NCBI GenBank assembly: GCA_003553225.1
Contig: PWDW01000096.1
Coordinates: 1-60,645 of the forward strand
From: Halanaerobiaceae bacterium
GTDB lineage: Bacteria; Bacillota; Halanaerobiia; Halanaerobiales; Halarsenatibacteraceae
DNA length: 60,645 nt
Direction: 5' to 3'
Position 1 is the first letter of the stretch. Each line of letters starts with the position of its first letter. Under the pieces are notes generated by a model, which saw only the letters and a program-made list of their open reading frames with translations, ran no database searches and had not been told where the DNA came from. Positions 34,883 through 44,650 of the stretch are shown piece after piece. A program made the position numbers and the translations under genes.

Positions 34883-35980
34883 ATGTCGGAAACTCTACTG
34901 CAGAGCCCTCTTAACCAAACCCATCGTAATTTAGGAGCTAAAATGGGTGAATTTGGGGGCTGGGAGATGCCTTTAGAATATAAAGGGGTGATTGAAGAAC
35001 ACCAAACAGTAAGAAACAGGGCCGGTCTTTTTGATATATCACACATGGGTCAGATCAAAGTAGAGGGTGAGAAAAGTTTTAATTTTTTACAGTATATGAC
35101 CACCAATGATCTATCTAAAATTAATGATAACCAGATCCAGTATACTTTAATGTGTAACCCTGAGGGTGGAGTTGTGGATGATTTGCTGGTATACCGGCTG
35201 GGGCAAAACCAATATCAGCTGGTGGTAAATGCGGTTAACACAAAAAAGGATTACGGCTGGCTAAAAGACCATCTGGTTCAGGGCTGCCGGATTACCGATC
35301 AATCATCTCTGGTCGGAAAATTAGCCTTTCAGGGTCCCCTGTCTCAGGAGGTGCTGCAGAGTTTAACCGATTGCAACCTGGAAGATATAGGATTTTTTAG
35401 ATTTGAGGATAAGGTAGATATTGCCGGAGAACCGGTTCTGGTCTCCAGAACCGGTTATACGGGTGAAGATGGATTTGAAATCTATTCAGAAGGCAGTATT
35501 AAAAGAATCTGGAATGCTATTTTAAAAAAAGGAAAAAACAAAGGAGTTCAGCCGGTTGGTCTGGGGGCTCGAAATACCCTGAGATTTGAAGCCTGTTTAT
35601 CACTTTACGGTCATGAAATTGATGAAAACAGGAATCCTCTGGCAGCTGGCCTGGGCAGGTTTGTAGTACTAAAAAAACAGGATTTTATCGGAAAAGAGGC
35701 CCTGCAGGAGATCAATGATAGTGATTTATCAGAGGTACTGGTGGGACTGGAAATGAAGGACCGGGGTATTCCCCGCCGGGGTTATAAAATATTCAAAAAT
35801 GATCAAAAGATAGGAGAGATAACCAGTGGTTCCTATGCCCCGACTCTGGATAAAAATCTGGGTCTGGGTTATGTGCAAAGTGAGTTTCGGGAAGTGGGTA
35901 CTGTACTTGAAATCGAGATCAGAAAACGCAGATTACAGGCTGAGATTGTTAATACTCCATTCTATAACAGGGGGAATTAA
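34883..35980 (+). CDS. gcvT: Aminomethyltransferase (T protein of the glycine cleavage system)
   Basis: A 365-residue tetrahydrofolate-dependent T protein; it moves the methylene carbon from the H-protein aminomethyl arm to folate and frees ammonia. LFDISHMGQI (about 47-56), NAVNTKKDYGWL and the RNTLRFEACLSLYGHEID block (about 230) are typical. I start at ATG 34883: TGAGGAGGA lies before it and the upstream in-frame TTG overlaps that site. It is first in gcvT-gcvH-gcvPA-gcvPB, with gaps of only 2 bases. No glycine riboswitch fits in the 64-base gap before it. Confidence 0.95.
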   Translation: MSETLLQSPLNQTHRNLGAKMGEFGGWEMPLEYKGVIEEHQTVRNRAGLFDISHMGQIKVEGEKSFNFLQYMTTNDLSKINDNQIQYTLMCNPEGGVVDDLLVYRLGQNQYQLVVNAVNTKKDYGWLKDHLVQGCRITDQSSLVGKLAFQGPLSQEVLQSLTDCNLEDIGFFRFEDKVDIAGEPVLVSRTGYTGEDGFEIYSEGSIKRIWNAILKKGKNKGVQPVGLGARNTLRFEACLSLYGHEIDENRNPLAAGLGRFVVLKKQDFIGKEALQEINDSDLSEVLVGLEMKDRGIPRRGYKIFKNDQKIGEITSGSYAPTLDKNLGLGYVQSEFREVGTVLEIEIRKRRLQAEIVNTPFYNRGN

Positions 35981-35982
35981 TT

Positions 35983-36366
35983 ATGGAAGTAAAAGAAGAT
36001 CTTTATTATTCTAGAAATCATGAGTGGGTAAAAACAGATGATGATCGGGCTTATATTGGAATTACCGATGAGGCCCAGGATCAGCTGGGAGATATTGTTT
36101 TTGTTGAACTGCCCCAGAAGGGTGATAGATTTAATCAGAGTGAAGAGATTGGAGTTGTGGAGTCTGTTAAAGCAGTCTCTGAGGTGTATACTCCGGTTAG
36201 TGGTACTGTAGTGGATATAAATGAAGAACTGCTGGATAGTCCGGAATTACTTAATGATCAGCCTTATGAAAGCTGGATTATTTCTCTGGAATTAACTGAT
36301 GACAGTGAGCTGGATAATCTGTTGTCAGCAGCAGAGTATAAATCTTACTGTGAAGGAGCACAATAA
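35983..36366 (+). CDS. gcvH: Glycine cleavage system H protein
   Basis: A 127-residue lipoyl carrier protein. The lipoate would be attached to Lys63 in ESVKAVSEV, and the flanking YTPVSG and DQPYESWI segments are typical of GcvH. It shuttles the aminomethyl group between P, T and L proteins. It starts 2 bases after gcvT and ends 2 bases before gcvPA. Confidence 0.96.
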   Translation: MEVKEDLYYSRNHEWVKTDDDRAYIGITDEAQDQLGDIVFVELPQKGDRFNQSEEIGVVESVKAVSEVYTPVSGTVVDINEELLDSPELLNDQPYESWIISLELTDDSELDNLLSAAEYKSYCEGAQ

Positions 36367-36368
36367 AA

Positions 36369-37715
36369 ATGATGCCCTATCTGCCGCATACTGAACAGGA
36401 CAGAAACGATATTTTGGCTGAAATAGGTATAAATTCAGTCTCAGAGCTGTATTCTGATATCCCGGAGGAGATTCTGCTGGAGGATAAACTTAAGCTGAAT
36501 GATTCTCTTTCGGAACTGGATATCAAAAAAAAGATGAAAGAGCTGAGTGACCAAAATCATGATTTAACGGAGTACATATCTTTTCTGGGGGCCGGTGTGT
36601 ATGACCATTATATACCCTCTGTAGTTAACCACATAATTTCCCGGTCTGAATTTTATACGGCTTATACTCCCTATCAGGCTGAAATCAGCCAGGGTTATCT
36701 CCAGGCCATATTTGAATTTCAGACCATGATTAGTGAACTGACCGGTCTGCAGGTAGCCAATGCTTCTGTTTATGATGGTGCCAGTGCTGCTGCTGAAGCA
36801 GCCCTGATGTCTACCAGTATTAACCGGAACCGCAAACAGATTGTTGTTTCTCGAAGTGTTAATCCGGAAAGCAGAAAAGTTATTAAAACATACTGTCAGG
36901 CAGCTGACCTGGAGCTAGTTGAGGTGCCTCTCTGTGATGGAAAAACCAATAAACAGGAGCTTGCAGATGTGGTTGATGAAGGAACGGCTGGAGTTATAAT
37001 CCAGAACCCCAACTTTTTTGGCCTGCTGGAAGATCTGTCGGAGCTATCCCGGCCTATTAAAAAGGCCGGTGCTGTTTTTATTACAGCTGCTGATCCTGTG
37101 GCCCTGGGCCTGCTGGAAGCCCCCGGAAACCTGGGAGCAGATATAGTTGTTGGAGAAGGTCAGAGTCTGGGTAATCCGCAAAATTTTGGAGGACCCCATT
37201 TTGGCTTTTTTGCCGTAGCCGAACAGTATATGCGCCGCCTTCCGGGCCGGGTAATTGGAGAAACCGAGGATAAATCTGGAAACAGAGGTTTTGTTATGAC
37301 CTTACAGACCCGTGAGCAGCATATCAGAAGAGCCAGAGCTACATCCAATATCTGTTCCAACCAGGCTCTAAATGCTTTAGCGGCAACAGTTTATCTTAGT
37401 TTGCTGGGTAAAAAAGGTCTCCAGACGGTGGCTGAGCTATCGACTAAAAAGGCGCATTATACGGCTCAAAAAATAGAGAAGTTAACAGATTTTAAAATGA
37501 CTTTTTCCGGTCCCTTTTTCAAAGAGTTTGCGGTTTCCACCAAAAAGGACAAAACAGAGCTCAATGACTATCTTCATGAAAACAATTATCTGGGTGGTTT
37601 TGATCTGCAAAAAGAATATCCTGAACTACAGAATAGTATACTGCTGGCGGTTACAGAAAAAAGGACCATAGAAGAAATTGAAAAACTGGTAAGTTTACTG
37701 GAGGCGGTAAAATGA
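36369..37715 (+). CDS. gcvPA: Glycine dehydrogenase (decarboxylating) subunit 1
   Basis: A 448-residue N-terminal half of the split P protein, as in Gram-positive bacteria and archaea. [17 protein letters not shown] opens the protein; [15 protein letters not shown] (about 72), the [15 protein letters not shown] region (about 128) and [16 protein letters not shown] (about 260) are hallmarks. It pairs with subunit 2 for the PLP-dependent decarboxylation of glycine. Its stop overlaps the next gene (ATGA at 37712). Confidence 0.96.
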   Translation: MMPYLPHTEQDRNDILAEIGINSVSELYSDIPEEILLEDKLKLNDSLSELDIKKKMKELSDQNHDLTEYISFLGAGVYDHYIPSVVNHIISRSEFYTAYTPYQAEISQGYLQAIFEFQTMISELTGLQVANASVYDGASAAAEAALMSTSINRNRKQIVVSRSVNPESRKVIKTYCQAADLELVEVPLCDGKTNKQELADVVDEGTAGVIIQNPNFFGLLEDLSELSRPIKKAGAVFITAADPVALGLLEAPGNLGADIVVGEGQSLGNPQNFGGPHFGFFAVAEQYMRRLPGRVIGETEDKSGNRGFVMTLQTREQHIRRARATSNICSNQALNALAATVYLSLLGKKGLQTVAELSTKKAHYTAQKIEKLTDFKMTFSGPFFKEFAVSTKKDKTELNDYLHENNYLGGFDLQKEYPELQNSILLAVTEKRTIEEIEKLVSLLEAVK

Positions 37716-39175
37716 GTAAAGAAAACCAGTTAATTTTTGAGAAAAGCAGGGAAGGGAAAAAGGGCTGTTCACTGCCGGAAGATGAGCTTTCCACAATGGA
37801 AATCGAAACCCTTATTCCGGAAAAACATCTGCGACAAAAAGAACCTGAGCTGCCTGAAGTTAGTGAGGTTGAGGTGGTCAGGCATTTTACTGCTCTATCC
37901 CATAAAAACTATGGTGTGGATTCAGGGTTTTATCCCCTGGGTTCCTGCACCATGAAGTACAATCCTAAAGTTAATGAAGATGCTGCTCAATATTCCGGGT
38001 TTAGTGAAACTCATCCCCACCAGCCGCAAAAGATGGTTCAGGGTAATCTGAAGCTGCTTTATGAACTGGAACAGAAGCTGGTTGAGATTACCGGCATGGG
38101 ACGCTTTAGCCTGCAGCCGGCTGCCGGAGCCCAGGGGGAGCTTGCGGGTTTAATGATTATTAAAAAGGATCTGAAAAATAGAGGTGTCAGTGATCAAAAA
38201 ACAGAAATAATTGTACCTGATTCAGCCCATGGTACCAACCCGGCCAGTGCCACCATGGTGGGATTTGAAGTCCGGGAGGTTGAGTCCAATGAGCGGGGTC
38301 TGGTTGATATAGGACAGCTGAAAGAATTAGTCGGTGAAAAAACGGCCGGTATTATGCTGACCAATCCCAATACTCTGGGACTGTTTGAAGAAGATATTTT
38401 AAAAATAGCAGAAATCATACACCAGGCAGGGGGCCTGCTGTATTATGATGGGGCCAATTTAAATCCCATCATGGGCAAAGTTCGTCCCGGGGATATGGGG
38501 TTTGATATTATTCATCTTAATCTGCACAAAACTTTCAGTACTCCCCATGGTGGTGGAGGACCGGGGTCCGGTCCGGTGGGAGTAACCGAAGAACTGGCCC
38601 GGTATCTGCCCCTACCACTGGTGGAAAAAAATGAGCAGAGATATGTTCTGGATAATGACCGTCCGGATAGTATCGGGAAAGTAAGATCATTTTACGGTAA
38701 TTTCGGAATTCTTATCAGAGCTTATTCCTATTTACTGGCGGCAGGAGCCGAAGGTTTAGAACAGGCTGCTGAAGATGCTGTATTAAATGCTAATTACTTA
38801 AAAGAAAAATTAAAAACAGAGTATGATTTACCCTTTGACCGCATATGTAAACATGAATTTGTGCTCTCCGGCAGCCGCCAGAAAGAGCAGGGTGTTTCTA
38901 CAGCTGATATAGCAAAGCGACTGCTGGATTTTCATATACACCCTCCGACCATGTATTTTCCCCTGATTGTTGATGAGGCAATTATGGTGGAGCCTACAGA
39001 AACGGAGAGCAAAGAGACTCTGGATCATTTTGTTGAGGTTATGAATCAGATTTCCCGGGAAGCACAGACCAATCCCCAGAAAGCTCAGAATGCACCTCAC
39101 AATATGGTGGTTGGTCGGCTGGATGAAACAGAAGCTGCCCGCAGTCCTAAATTAAGGTGGCATCCGGAACAGTAA
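37712..39175 (+). CDS. gcvPB: Glycine dehydrogenase (decarboxylating) subunit 2
   Basis: A 487-residue C-terminal half of the P protein carrying the cofactor. The PLP lysine is Lys273 in [33 protein letters not shown] (about 80) and [13 protein letters not shown] (about 170) are typical. It ends the operon. The L protein (dihydrolipoamide dehydrogenase) is not in this window and must come from elsewhere in the genome. Confidence 0.96.
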   Translation: MSKENQLIFEKSREGKKGCSLPEDELSTMEIETLIPEKHLRQKEPELPEVSEVEVVRHFTALSHKNYGVDSGFYPLGSCTMKYNPKVNEDAAQYSGFSETHPHQPQKMVQGNLKLLYELEQKLVEITGMGRFSLQPAAGAQGELAGLMIIKKDLKNRGVSDQKTEIIVPDSAHGTNPASATMVGFEVREVESNERGLVDIGQLKELVGEKTAGIMLTNPNTLGLFEEDILKIAEIIHQAGGLLYYDGANLNPIMGKVRPGDMGFDIIHLNLHKTFSTPHGGGGPGSGPVGVTEELARYLPLPLVEKNEQRYVLDNDRPDSIGKVRSFYGNFGILIRAYSYLLAAGAEGLEQAAEDAVLNANYLKEKLKTEYDLPFDRICKHEFVLSGSRQKEQGVSTADIAKRLLDFHIHPPTMYFPLIVDEAIMVEPTETESKETLDHFVEVMNQISREAQTNPQKAQNAPHNMVVGRLDETEAARSPKLRWHPEQ

Positions 39176-39270
39176 AAAATTACAGTGGAGTGAAAGCCCA
39201 TCCGAAGGTAAAATAAAAGATACAGGATGGCAGCTGGAATGGTAAAAAATGATGTTGGGGGAGGAAAAAT

Positions 39271-39687
39271 ATGGCCGATATCAAATATGCTGAGCCGGGT
39301 GATCTGGACTTTTTTCTGGAACAGGACCAGCATATTTCCGCAAACAAAAGAGAGTTGTTGGAGCAGAGGCTGGAACACAAACAGATCATTAAAGCTGTTG
39401 TTGATAATCAAATTATTGCCTGGCTGCGGTTTAGTTATTTGTGGGGTGATATCCCTTTTATGAATTTTATTTTTGTCAGAGAGGAATTTCGCGGGCAGGG
39501 TATCGGAGCCCGGATGCTTTCCTTCTGGAAAAAGGAGATGCAAAAAAAAGATTTTAAAACTTTGATGACGTCTTCTCTGGCCGATGAACAGGGACAATTT
39601 TTCCACCGTAAACACGGGTTTGAGGACTGCGGCTGTTTTATTTTAGATGATGAAGCCCTGGAAATAATCTTTAAGAAAAAAATATAA
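39271..39687 (+). CDS. GNAT-family N-acetyltransferase
   Basis: A 138-residue GNAT protein. The acetyl-CoA loop is in VREEFRGQGIGARML (about 69-83), followed by the helix and HRKHGFEDCG (about 110-119), a usual closing motif. Substrate is unknown. GGGGGAGGAAA lies before ATG 39271. It follows gcvPB by 95 bases and ends before a strong terminator, so it may be cotranscribed with the glycine cleavage genes. Confidence 0.88.
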   Translation: MADIKYAEPGDLDFFLEQDQHISANKRELLEQRLEHKQIIKAVVDNQIIAWLRFSYLWGDIPFMNFIFVREEFRGQGIGARMLSFWKKEMQKKDFKTLMTSSLADEQGQFFHRKHGFEDCGCFILDDEALEIIFKKKI

Positions 39688-39769
39688 CCAGCTGCAGTTG
39701 AAATCAAGTTGACCGTTTAGAACCCGGTCTTTTGGTAACCTGCTGTAATTGTATAATATCTTAAAAAAG

Positions 39770-39811
39770 CATTGTCTTTCCCTGAAATCAGAGGAAGGAT
39801 GATGTTTTTTT
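39770..39811 (+). terminator. Rho-independent terminator
   Basis: CATTGTCTTTCC (39770-39781) pairs with GGAAGGATGATG (39793-39804), 12 pairs counting three G-T, followed by seven T. Confidence 0.87.
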
Positions 39812-39948
39812 GTATTAAATTGATATTTTAATATTCTCAATAAACACTTATTTTAGAGCATATTATCCTATAAATGAGTAAAAGTAAGATAATTTTTTTA
39901 GATAATATATTTGGCAAGTATATAAAGCATAGCAAAAAAGAGAATAGT

Positions 39949-39977
39949 TTGACATTAAACTGAATGTATATTAACAT
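39949..39977 (+). promoter_or_regulatory. Promoter of the GntR/importer operon
   Basis: TTGACA (39949-39954), 17 bases, TAACAT (39972-39977). The consensus -35 and right spacing make it convincing. Confidence 0.7.
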
Positions 39978-39992
39978 TTATAATGTATTGAA

Positions 39993-40012
39993 AAATCTGA
40001 TATATCAGATTT
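39993..40012. promoter_or_regulatory. Perfect 20-bp palindrome, candidate operator
   Basis: AAATCTGATATATCAGATTT is its own reverse complement. It begins 16 bases after the -10 box, over the expected transcription start, and 79 bases before the GntR gene. Autoregulation by that protein is the simplest reading. Confidence 0.65.
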
Positions 40013-40090
40013 CATATTTTTACATTATTTTTGATAGAACTTGTGAAAAAAATATTTATGAACATAATATTTTAATTAACAGGAACTTTT

Positions 40091-40759
40091 TTGAAAGTTT
40101 TTCGAATATTAGAAGGTGATAATTATGGGATAGAAACCCACAGTATTTCAGATCAAATATTTAAAATATTAAAAACTGAGATTCTGCATCAGAAGTTTGA
40201 ACTGGGAGAAAAGATTGAGACCAGAAAATTATCTGATAAATATGAGGTCAGTGTAATGCCGGTTAGAGATGCTTTAAAAAAACTGGCCAAATGCGGTCTG
40301 GTGGAAAAAAAAGAAAGGGTTGGATTTTTTGTCAGGAGTTTTGAGCCCTATGAAATCAAGGAGATTGTTGATGTGAGAAAGATGTATGAAGCTTACTGTC
40401 TTCAGAAATATATAAATAATCTTAATAAAAATGAACTTGAAAATATATATAATGATATGCTGAACTATCAAAATCCACCCCGCAATGAATTTGATCGTCA
40501 GGACAAAAAATTTCATGAATTTATAATAAATAGTTCACAGAACGAATTTTTAATTAAAGAGTATTCAAAAATTGAAGATCTTATTGATTTAGTTCGACAT
40601 CTGGATCGAGATAGAAAAAAAGAAGCACTTCAGGAACATAAAAAAATAATTGAATCAATTCTGGAGGAGGATATACAAACTGCGGTTAGTCTTTTGAAAA
40701 ACCATATCAACAATGTTCGAGACTCAATTATAAAAGAGTACAGTAAAACTTTGGATTGA
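40091..40759 (+). CDS. GntR-family regulator, FCD subgroup
   Basis: A 222-residue regulator with a winged helix (about 18-80, with KYEVSVMPVRDALKKLAKCGLV) and a helical FCD domain (about 90-215, with VVDVRKMYEAYCLQ-like EIVDVRKMYEAYCLQ). It starts at TTG 40091; AGGAAC before it is a moderate site, and no ATG is available without cutting into the DNA-binding domain. It probably controls the importer that follows and its own gene through the palindrome at 39993-40012. Confidence 0.9.
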   Translation: MKVFRILEGDNYGIETHSISDQIFKILKTEILHQKFELGEKIETRKLSDKYEVSVMPVRDALKKLAKCGLVEKKERVGFFVRSFEPYEIKEIVDVRKMYEAYCLQKYINNLNKNELENIYNDMLNYQNPPRNEFDRQDKKFHEFIINSSQNEFLIKEYSKIEDLIDLVRHLDRDRKKEALQEHKKIIESILEEDIQTAVSLLKNHINNVRDSIIKEYSKTLD

Positions 40760-40903
40760 AAACAAATCCTGGAATTCCCAATCCAGATAAATTGCAGAAA
40801 TTTAAAAAACAAAGGAGGGAGGGATCCAAAAGGATATAAAAGTTAGATGGGGCATAGGACAAAGGCGAAAAATAAAAGCAAAAACAAGGAGGGAAATTGA
40901 CTA

Positions 40904-42634
40904 ATGCTTAAAAAGTCTTTAATTTTTACTCTGCTTTTGGTATTTGTTTTTACTTTTAGCTTTTTCACTGCTGCCCAGGAGGCCTTAATTGAACTTCCCC
41001 GGGAAGAAACCTTTTATGTAAATGGTCTGCAGTGGGGTTCCCCATCCAACTGGAATCCCGTTTCGGGAGCTCCATCCTGGCCTCTGGATGCTGATGATGG
41101 TCGAGTACTGCTGTATGAGACCCTGTTTGCTTTTAATATGCTGACCGATGAGCTGGAACCTCTGCTGGCAACTGATTATGAATGGGAAGATGAACTGACA
41201 TTGGCTGTCAATCTGGATGAAAAGGCATATTTTCAGGATGAAGAGCCGGTAACTGCAGATGATGTGGTCTACACTTTTGAATTTGCTGATAGATATCCCA
41301 CCGGATACAGTGATGCCTGGGAATATCTGGATTCAGTGGAAGCAGTTGATGAAACTACTGTCCAGTTCAATTTAAATCCCGATAATCCAAACACCATGAT
41401 GGTTGAACATTTTCTTGGTTTTACCTATATTTTACCCGAGCATATATTCTCAGATTTAGAAGAAGAAAAAGATCAGGATATAGGTGAGATTAGAAGCTGG
41501 GTTAATGAAGAACCTGTTGGTTCCGGTCCCTATCAGCTGAGAGACTATACTGATCAGATAATTGTGCTGGAGAAATATGATAATTACTGGGGTGTTGAAA
41601 ACTGGGGTGAGCCGGTTCCTCAATATATAGCCCATCCTATTTATGAAAGTAATGAGGCCGGTAATCTGGCTTTTGAAGATGGACAAATTGATATGAGCCA
41701 GCAGTTTATTCCTCAGGTCTGGGAGATGACTTTAAATCCCGAATTAGAAACCTATACCTGGTTTGAGGAGACCCCTTATTATTATCCAATGGGAATTCCT
41801 ACATTAATCATCAACACACAGGAATCTCCCATGGATGATCCGGCATTCCGGAGAGCACTGGCCCATGCTATTGATTATGAACGGATTGCTCAGCTGGCCA
41901 TGACCAGATATTCGGAGACGGCAAATTCCTCCATGATTCTTCCGGAAGAAGAGCCCTATGATCAGGATAGAGTTGATGAACATGGCTGGGAGCATGATCC
42001 GGACAAAGCAGAAGAGATACTTCAGGAAGCCGGTTATACCAAAGGACATGATGGTATGTATATGACTCCGGATGGCGAACCCATTGGACCTCTGACAGCT
42101 GAGTGTCCCTATGGCTGGAGTGACTGGATGGTGGCTTTACAGATAGTCGCTGAAAATGCCCGGGATGTGGGAATAAATGTTGTAGCTGAATTCCCCGAAG
42201 CTCCAGTCTGGGAAGAAAGAATGCAGTATGGTGATTTTGATTTTGCTCTTGAACAGCCCTTTGGTGGAGCCAGCCCGGCCAAACCCTGGATTGAATTCAG
42301 AAATTCTATTTTTTCTGAAGGGGTACCTGAGCGCGGTGAAATGACCTTGAGAAACTGGGGTCGATATCGCAATGAAGAAGTTGATGAGCTAATAGCAGAG
42401 ATTCCTGTAACAAGGGATCGAGAAAAGCAGCTGGAGCTTTATGCGGAACTGGATATTAAATTTATGGAAGAAGCACCGGCAATTCCCCTTATGTATCGCC
42501 CGGATGTTTTCCATACCTGGACTGAAAGATACTGGACTAATTTCCCCACTCAGGATAACCCTTATGCTCCTCCGCAAATTGCAACAGATGGAGCTGCAAT
42601 ACGAACTCTGTTTAATATTGAACCTGCAAATTAA
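40904..42634 (+). CDS. Extracellular solute-binding protein, family 5
   Basis: A 576-residue binding protein with a signal peptide (about 1-24, ending TAAQ). The family signature region TADDVVYTFEFADRYP is at about 116-131. It is more distant from the two other family 5 proteins in this window and lacks their EEGELP leader motif. In Thermotoga, family 5 proteins bind cello-, xylo- and other oligosaccharides; a GH116 beta-glucosidase lies 5 kb downstream, so a beta-glucoside or xyloside is plausible. AAGGAGGG precedes ATG 40904. Confidence 0.92.
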   Translation: MLKKSLIFTLLLVFVFTFSFFTAAQEALIELPREETFYVNGLQWGSPSNWNPVSGAPSWPLDADDGRVLLYETLFAFNMLTDELEPLLATDYEWEDELTLAVNLDEKAYFQDEEPVTADDVVYTFEFADRYPTGYSDAWEYLDSVEAVDETTVQFNLNPDNPNTMMVEHFLGFTYILPEHIFSDLEEEKDQDIGEIRSWVNEEPVGSGPYQLRDYTDQIIVLEKYDNYWGVENWGEPVPQYIAHPIYESNEAGNLAFEDGQIDMSQQFIPQVWEMTLNPELETYTWFEETPYYYPMGIPTLIINTQESPMDDPAFRRALAHAIDYERIAQLAMTRYSETANSSMILPEEEPYDQDRVDEHGWEHDPDKAEEILQEAGYTKGHDGMYMTPDGEPIGPLTAECPYGWSDWMVALQIVAENARDVGINVVAEFPEAPVWEERMQYGDFDFALEQPFGGASPAKPWIEFRNSIFSEGVPERGEMTLRNWGRYRNEEVDELIAEIPVTRDREKQLELYAELDIKFMEEAPAIPLMYRPDVFHTWTERYWTNFPTQDNPYAPPQIATDGAAIRTLFNIEPAN

Positions 42635-42700
42635 AATAACTGGCAGGAAATTTCGCCCGGTTCTGTGACCCTGGTTAAACTGGTAAAAGTCAATTTAAAT

Positions 42701-42745
42701 ACCGGGAACAGTTACCAACAATTTCTGTTCCCGGTTTAATAATTT
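42701..42745 (+). terminator. Terminator between binding protein and permeases
   Basis: ACCGGGAACAG (42701-42711) pairs perfectly with CTGTTCCCGGT (42725-42735), followed by TTAATAATTTT. Same position in the operon as the terminator at 16271. Confidence 0.87.
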
Positions 42746-42779
42746 TATCTGTATAATTAAACATCTGGAAGGTGATAAT

Positions 42780-43799
42780 TTGAGCCCTTTTTTAAAATAC
42801 GCTTTCAGAAAAACCAGATGGTATCTGCTGACTCTTGTAGTTGGAGTTTTTCTTAATTTTTATTTACCTCGTCTGGTACCCGGGGACCCTATCAGTGCAC
42901 TGGTTTCTCAGATGGCAGGTGGGGGAGGGTTCAGCAGTCAGTCTGCTCAGGAGATGTACCGCACATTTATGCAGGAGTTTGGACTGGACCAGCCTGTTTG
43001 GAGGCAGTTTATTGATTATGTTAGTCTGCTGCTCAGGGGCAGTATGGGTACCTCATTCAGTCAGTACCCACGTCCTGTACTTGATATTTTACGTAATGCA
43101 CTGCCCTGGTCAATTGCCCTGCAGCTGCCGGCAATGCTGACCGGATGGATTCTGGGTAATGCTCTGGGAGCCATTGCAGCTTACAGAAAAGGAGTTTTTG
43201 ACAGGGTATTATTTCCCATATCATTATTTTTTAATGCTATTCCCCATTATGCTCTGGGAATTGTAGTTTTGTATGTTTTTGCAGTTATTCTGGGCTGGTT
43301 TCCGGTGGGTGGTGGCTACCGTACCGGACTGTATCCTGCTTTAAATGTTTCCTTTGTCATTAGTGTGATCCGCCATTATATTTTGCCTTTTTCTACCATT
43401 GTACTGGTCACAATTGGTGGTCAGGCCATTGGTATGCGCGAGATGTCTATTTATGAATTAAATGAGGACTATGTTAATTATGCTCGGAGTTTAGGGATCA
43501 AAGAAAAATTTATAATTCGATATGTATTTAAAAATGCAATATTACCCCAGATTACCGGATTGGCTTTAACCCTGGGGCTGGTTGTTGGGGGTTCTCTGGT
43601 AACTGAAATTGTATTTAATTATCCCGGAATTGGCACCTATTTGTTCAGTGCAATCCGCCAGTCTGATTATCCTCTAATTCAGGGCTGTACTTTACTAATT
43701 GTCCTGGGAGTCCTTATGGCCAACTTTATTATGGATTTAACCTATGGTTTAATTGATCCCCGGGTGAAAACGGCACAGACAGAGGAGGTTGAGGGCTAA
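42780..43799 (+). CDS. Opp/Dpp-type ABC transporter permease (DppB-like)
   Basis: A 339-residue permease with six predicted helices. The first helix ends in NFYLPRLVPGDP, and the EAA loop is at about 232-257 (YARSLGIKE). It starts at TTG 42780, with GGAAGGTGAT just before it. Part of the second complete importer. Confidence 0.92.
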   Translation: MSPFLKYAFRKTRWYLLTLVVGVFLNFYLPRLVPGDPISALVSQMAGGGGFSSQSAQEMYRTFMQEFGLDQPVWRQFIDYVSLLLRGSMGTSFSQYPRPVLDILRNALPWSIALQLPAMLTGWILGNALGAIAAYRKGVFDRVLFPISLFFNAIPHYALGIVVLYVFAVILGWFPVGGGYRTGLYPALNVSFVISVIRHYILPFSTIVLVTIGGQAIGMREMSIYELNEDYVNYARSLGIKEKFIIRYVFKNAILPQITGLALTLGLVVGGSLVTEIVFNYPGIGTYLFSAIRQSDYPLIQGCTLLIVLGVLMANFIMDLTYGLIDPRVKTAQTEEVEG

Positions 43800-43800
43800 G

Positions 43801-44637
43801 ATGAAAGAAGTACTGGCTCGTTTTTGGAAACCACACCGAACAAAAGTGGGGAGCATTATTTTAGTATCAGTTCTCTTATTTGGTTTTCTGGGACCTCATG
43901 TTTATGATGTAGATCCCTTCAGTATGGCCGGTTTTCTATATGAGTCTCCCTCCCGTGACCTTCCTTTAGGTACAGATAATTTTGGTAGAGACATGCTGGC
44001 CAGCTTAATTCACGGAACCAGAACTTCTGTAATTGTTGGTCTGGTAGCCGGTCTTATTGCCACCGGAATCGGGACTGGAATCGGCAGTATTGCCGGATAT
44101 AAGGGGGGCAAAGTTGATGAACTGCTCAACTCCATAACCAATTTATTTATTGTTGTTCCTCCGTTTGTAATTTTAATATTGATTTCGGTTAGCTTAGAGC
44201 AGAGGAGTGCACTGCTGCTGGCAATGATTATTGGAATCACCAGCTGGCCCTGGACAGCAAGGGCAGTTCGCTCTCAGGTTACCAGTCTGCGGGTTAGAGA
44301 ACATGTTAATATTGCCCGTCTGTCCGGTTTTAATACTCTGGAGATTTTGTTTAGAGAAATTCTGCCTTATATATTTTCATATATTTTCATGGCCTTTATT
44401 CTGCAGGTAGCTACAGCTATAATTAATGAAGCTACCCTGAGCATGCTGGGCCTGGGACCTTTTGAAACAATTTCTCTCGGTGGTTTAATGCACTGGGCTT
44501 TGACTTATGAAGCAGTAAGAACCGATGCCTGGTGGGCATTTTTACCGGCTGTTATTGCTATTGCTTTACTTACTTTTTCTCTGTATATAATAAATTCAGG
44601 TATGGATGAAATATTCAATCCAAAATTAAGAGAGTAA
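43801..44637 (+). CDS. Opp/Dpp-type ABC transporter permease (DppC-like)
   Basis: A 278-residue permease. I start at ATG 43801, one base after the previous stop; the in-frame TTG at 43789 lies inside the preceding gene. GTDNFGRDML (about 58-67) and the EAA loop (about 168-193, ARLSGFNTLE) are typical. It lacks the long external insert of the DppC-like protein at 17787, so the two importers are not recent duplicates. Confidence 0.92.
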   Translation: MKEVLARFWKPHRTKVGSIILVSVLLFGFLGPHVYDVDPFSMAGFLYESPSRDLPLGTDNFGRDMLASLIHGTRTSVIVGLVAGLIATGIGTGIGSIAGYKGGKVDELLNSITNLFIVVPPFVILILISVSLEQRSALLLAMIIGITSWPWTARAVRSQVTSLRVREHVNIARLSGFNTLEILFREILPYIFSYIFMAFILQVATAIINEATLSMLGLGPFETISLGGLMHWALTYEAVRTDAWWAFLPAVIAIALLTFSLYIINSGMDEIFNPKLRE

Positions 44638-44650
44638 AGGGGTTATATAA

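Larger units (their letters stand above)
39688..40090. other. Intergenic region with terminator, promoter and operator
   Basis: About 400 bases. The terminator at 39770-39811 closes the gcv/GNAT unit, and the promoter and palindrome at 39949-40012 serve the GntR gene. No gene between them. Confidence 0.7.
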
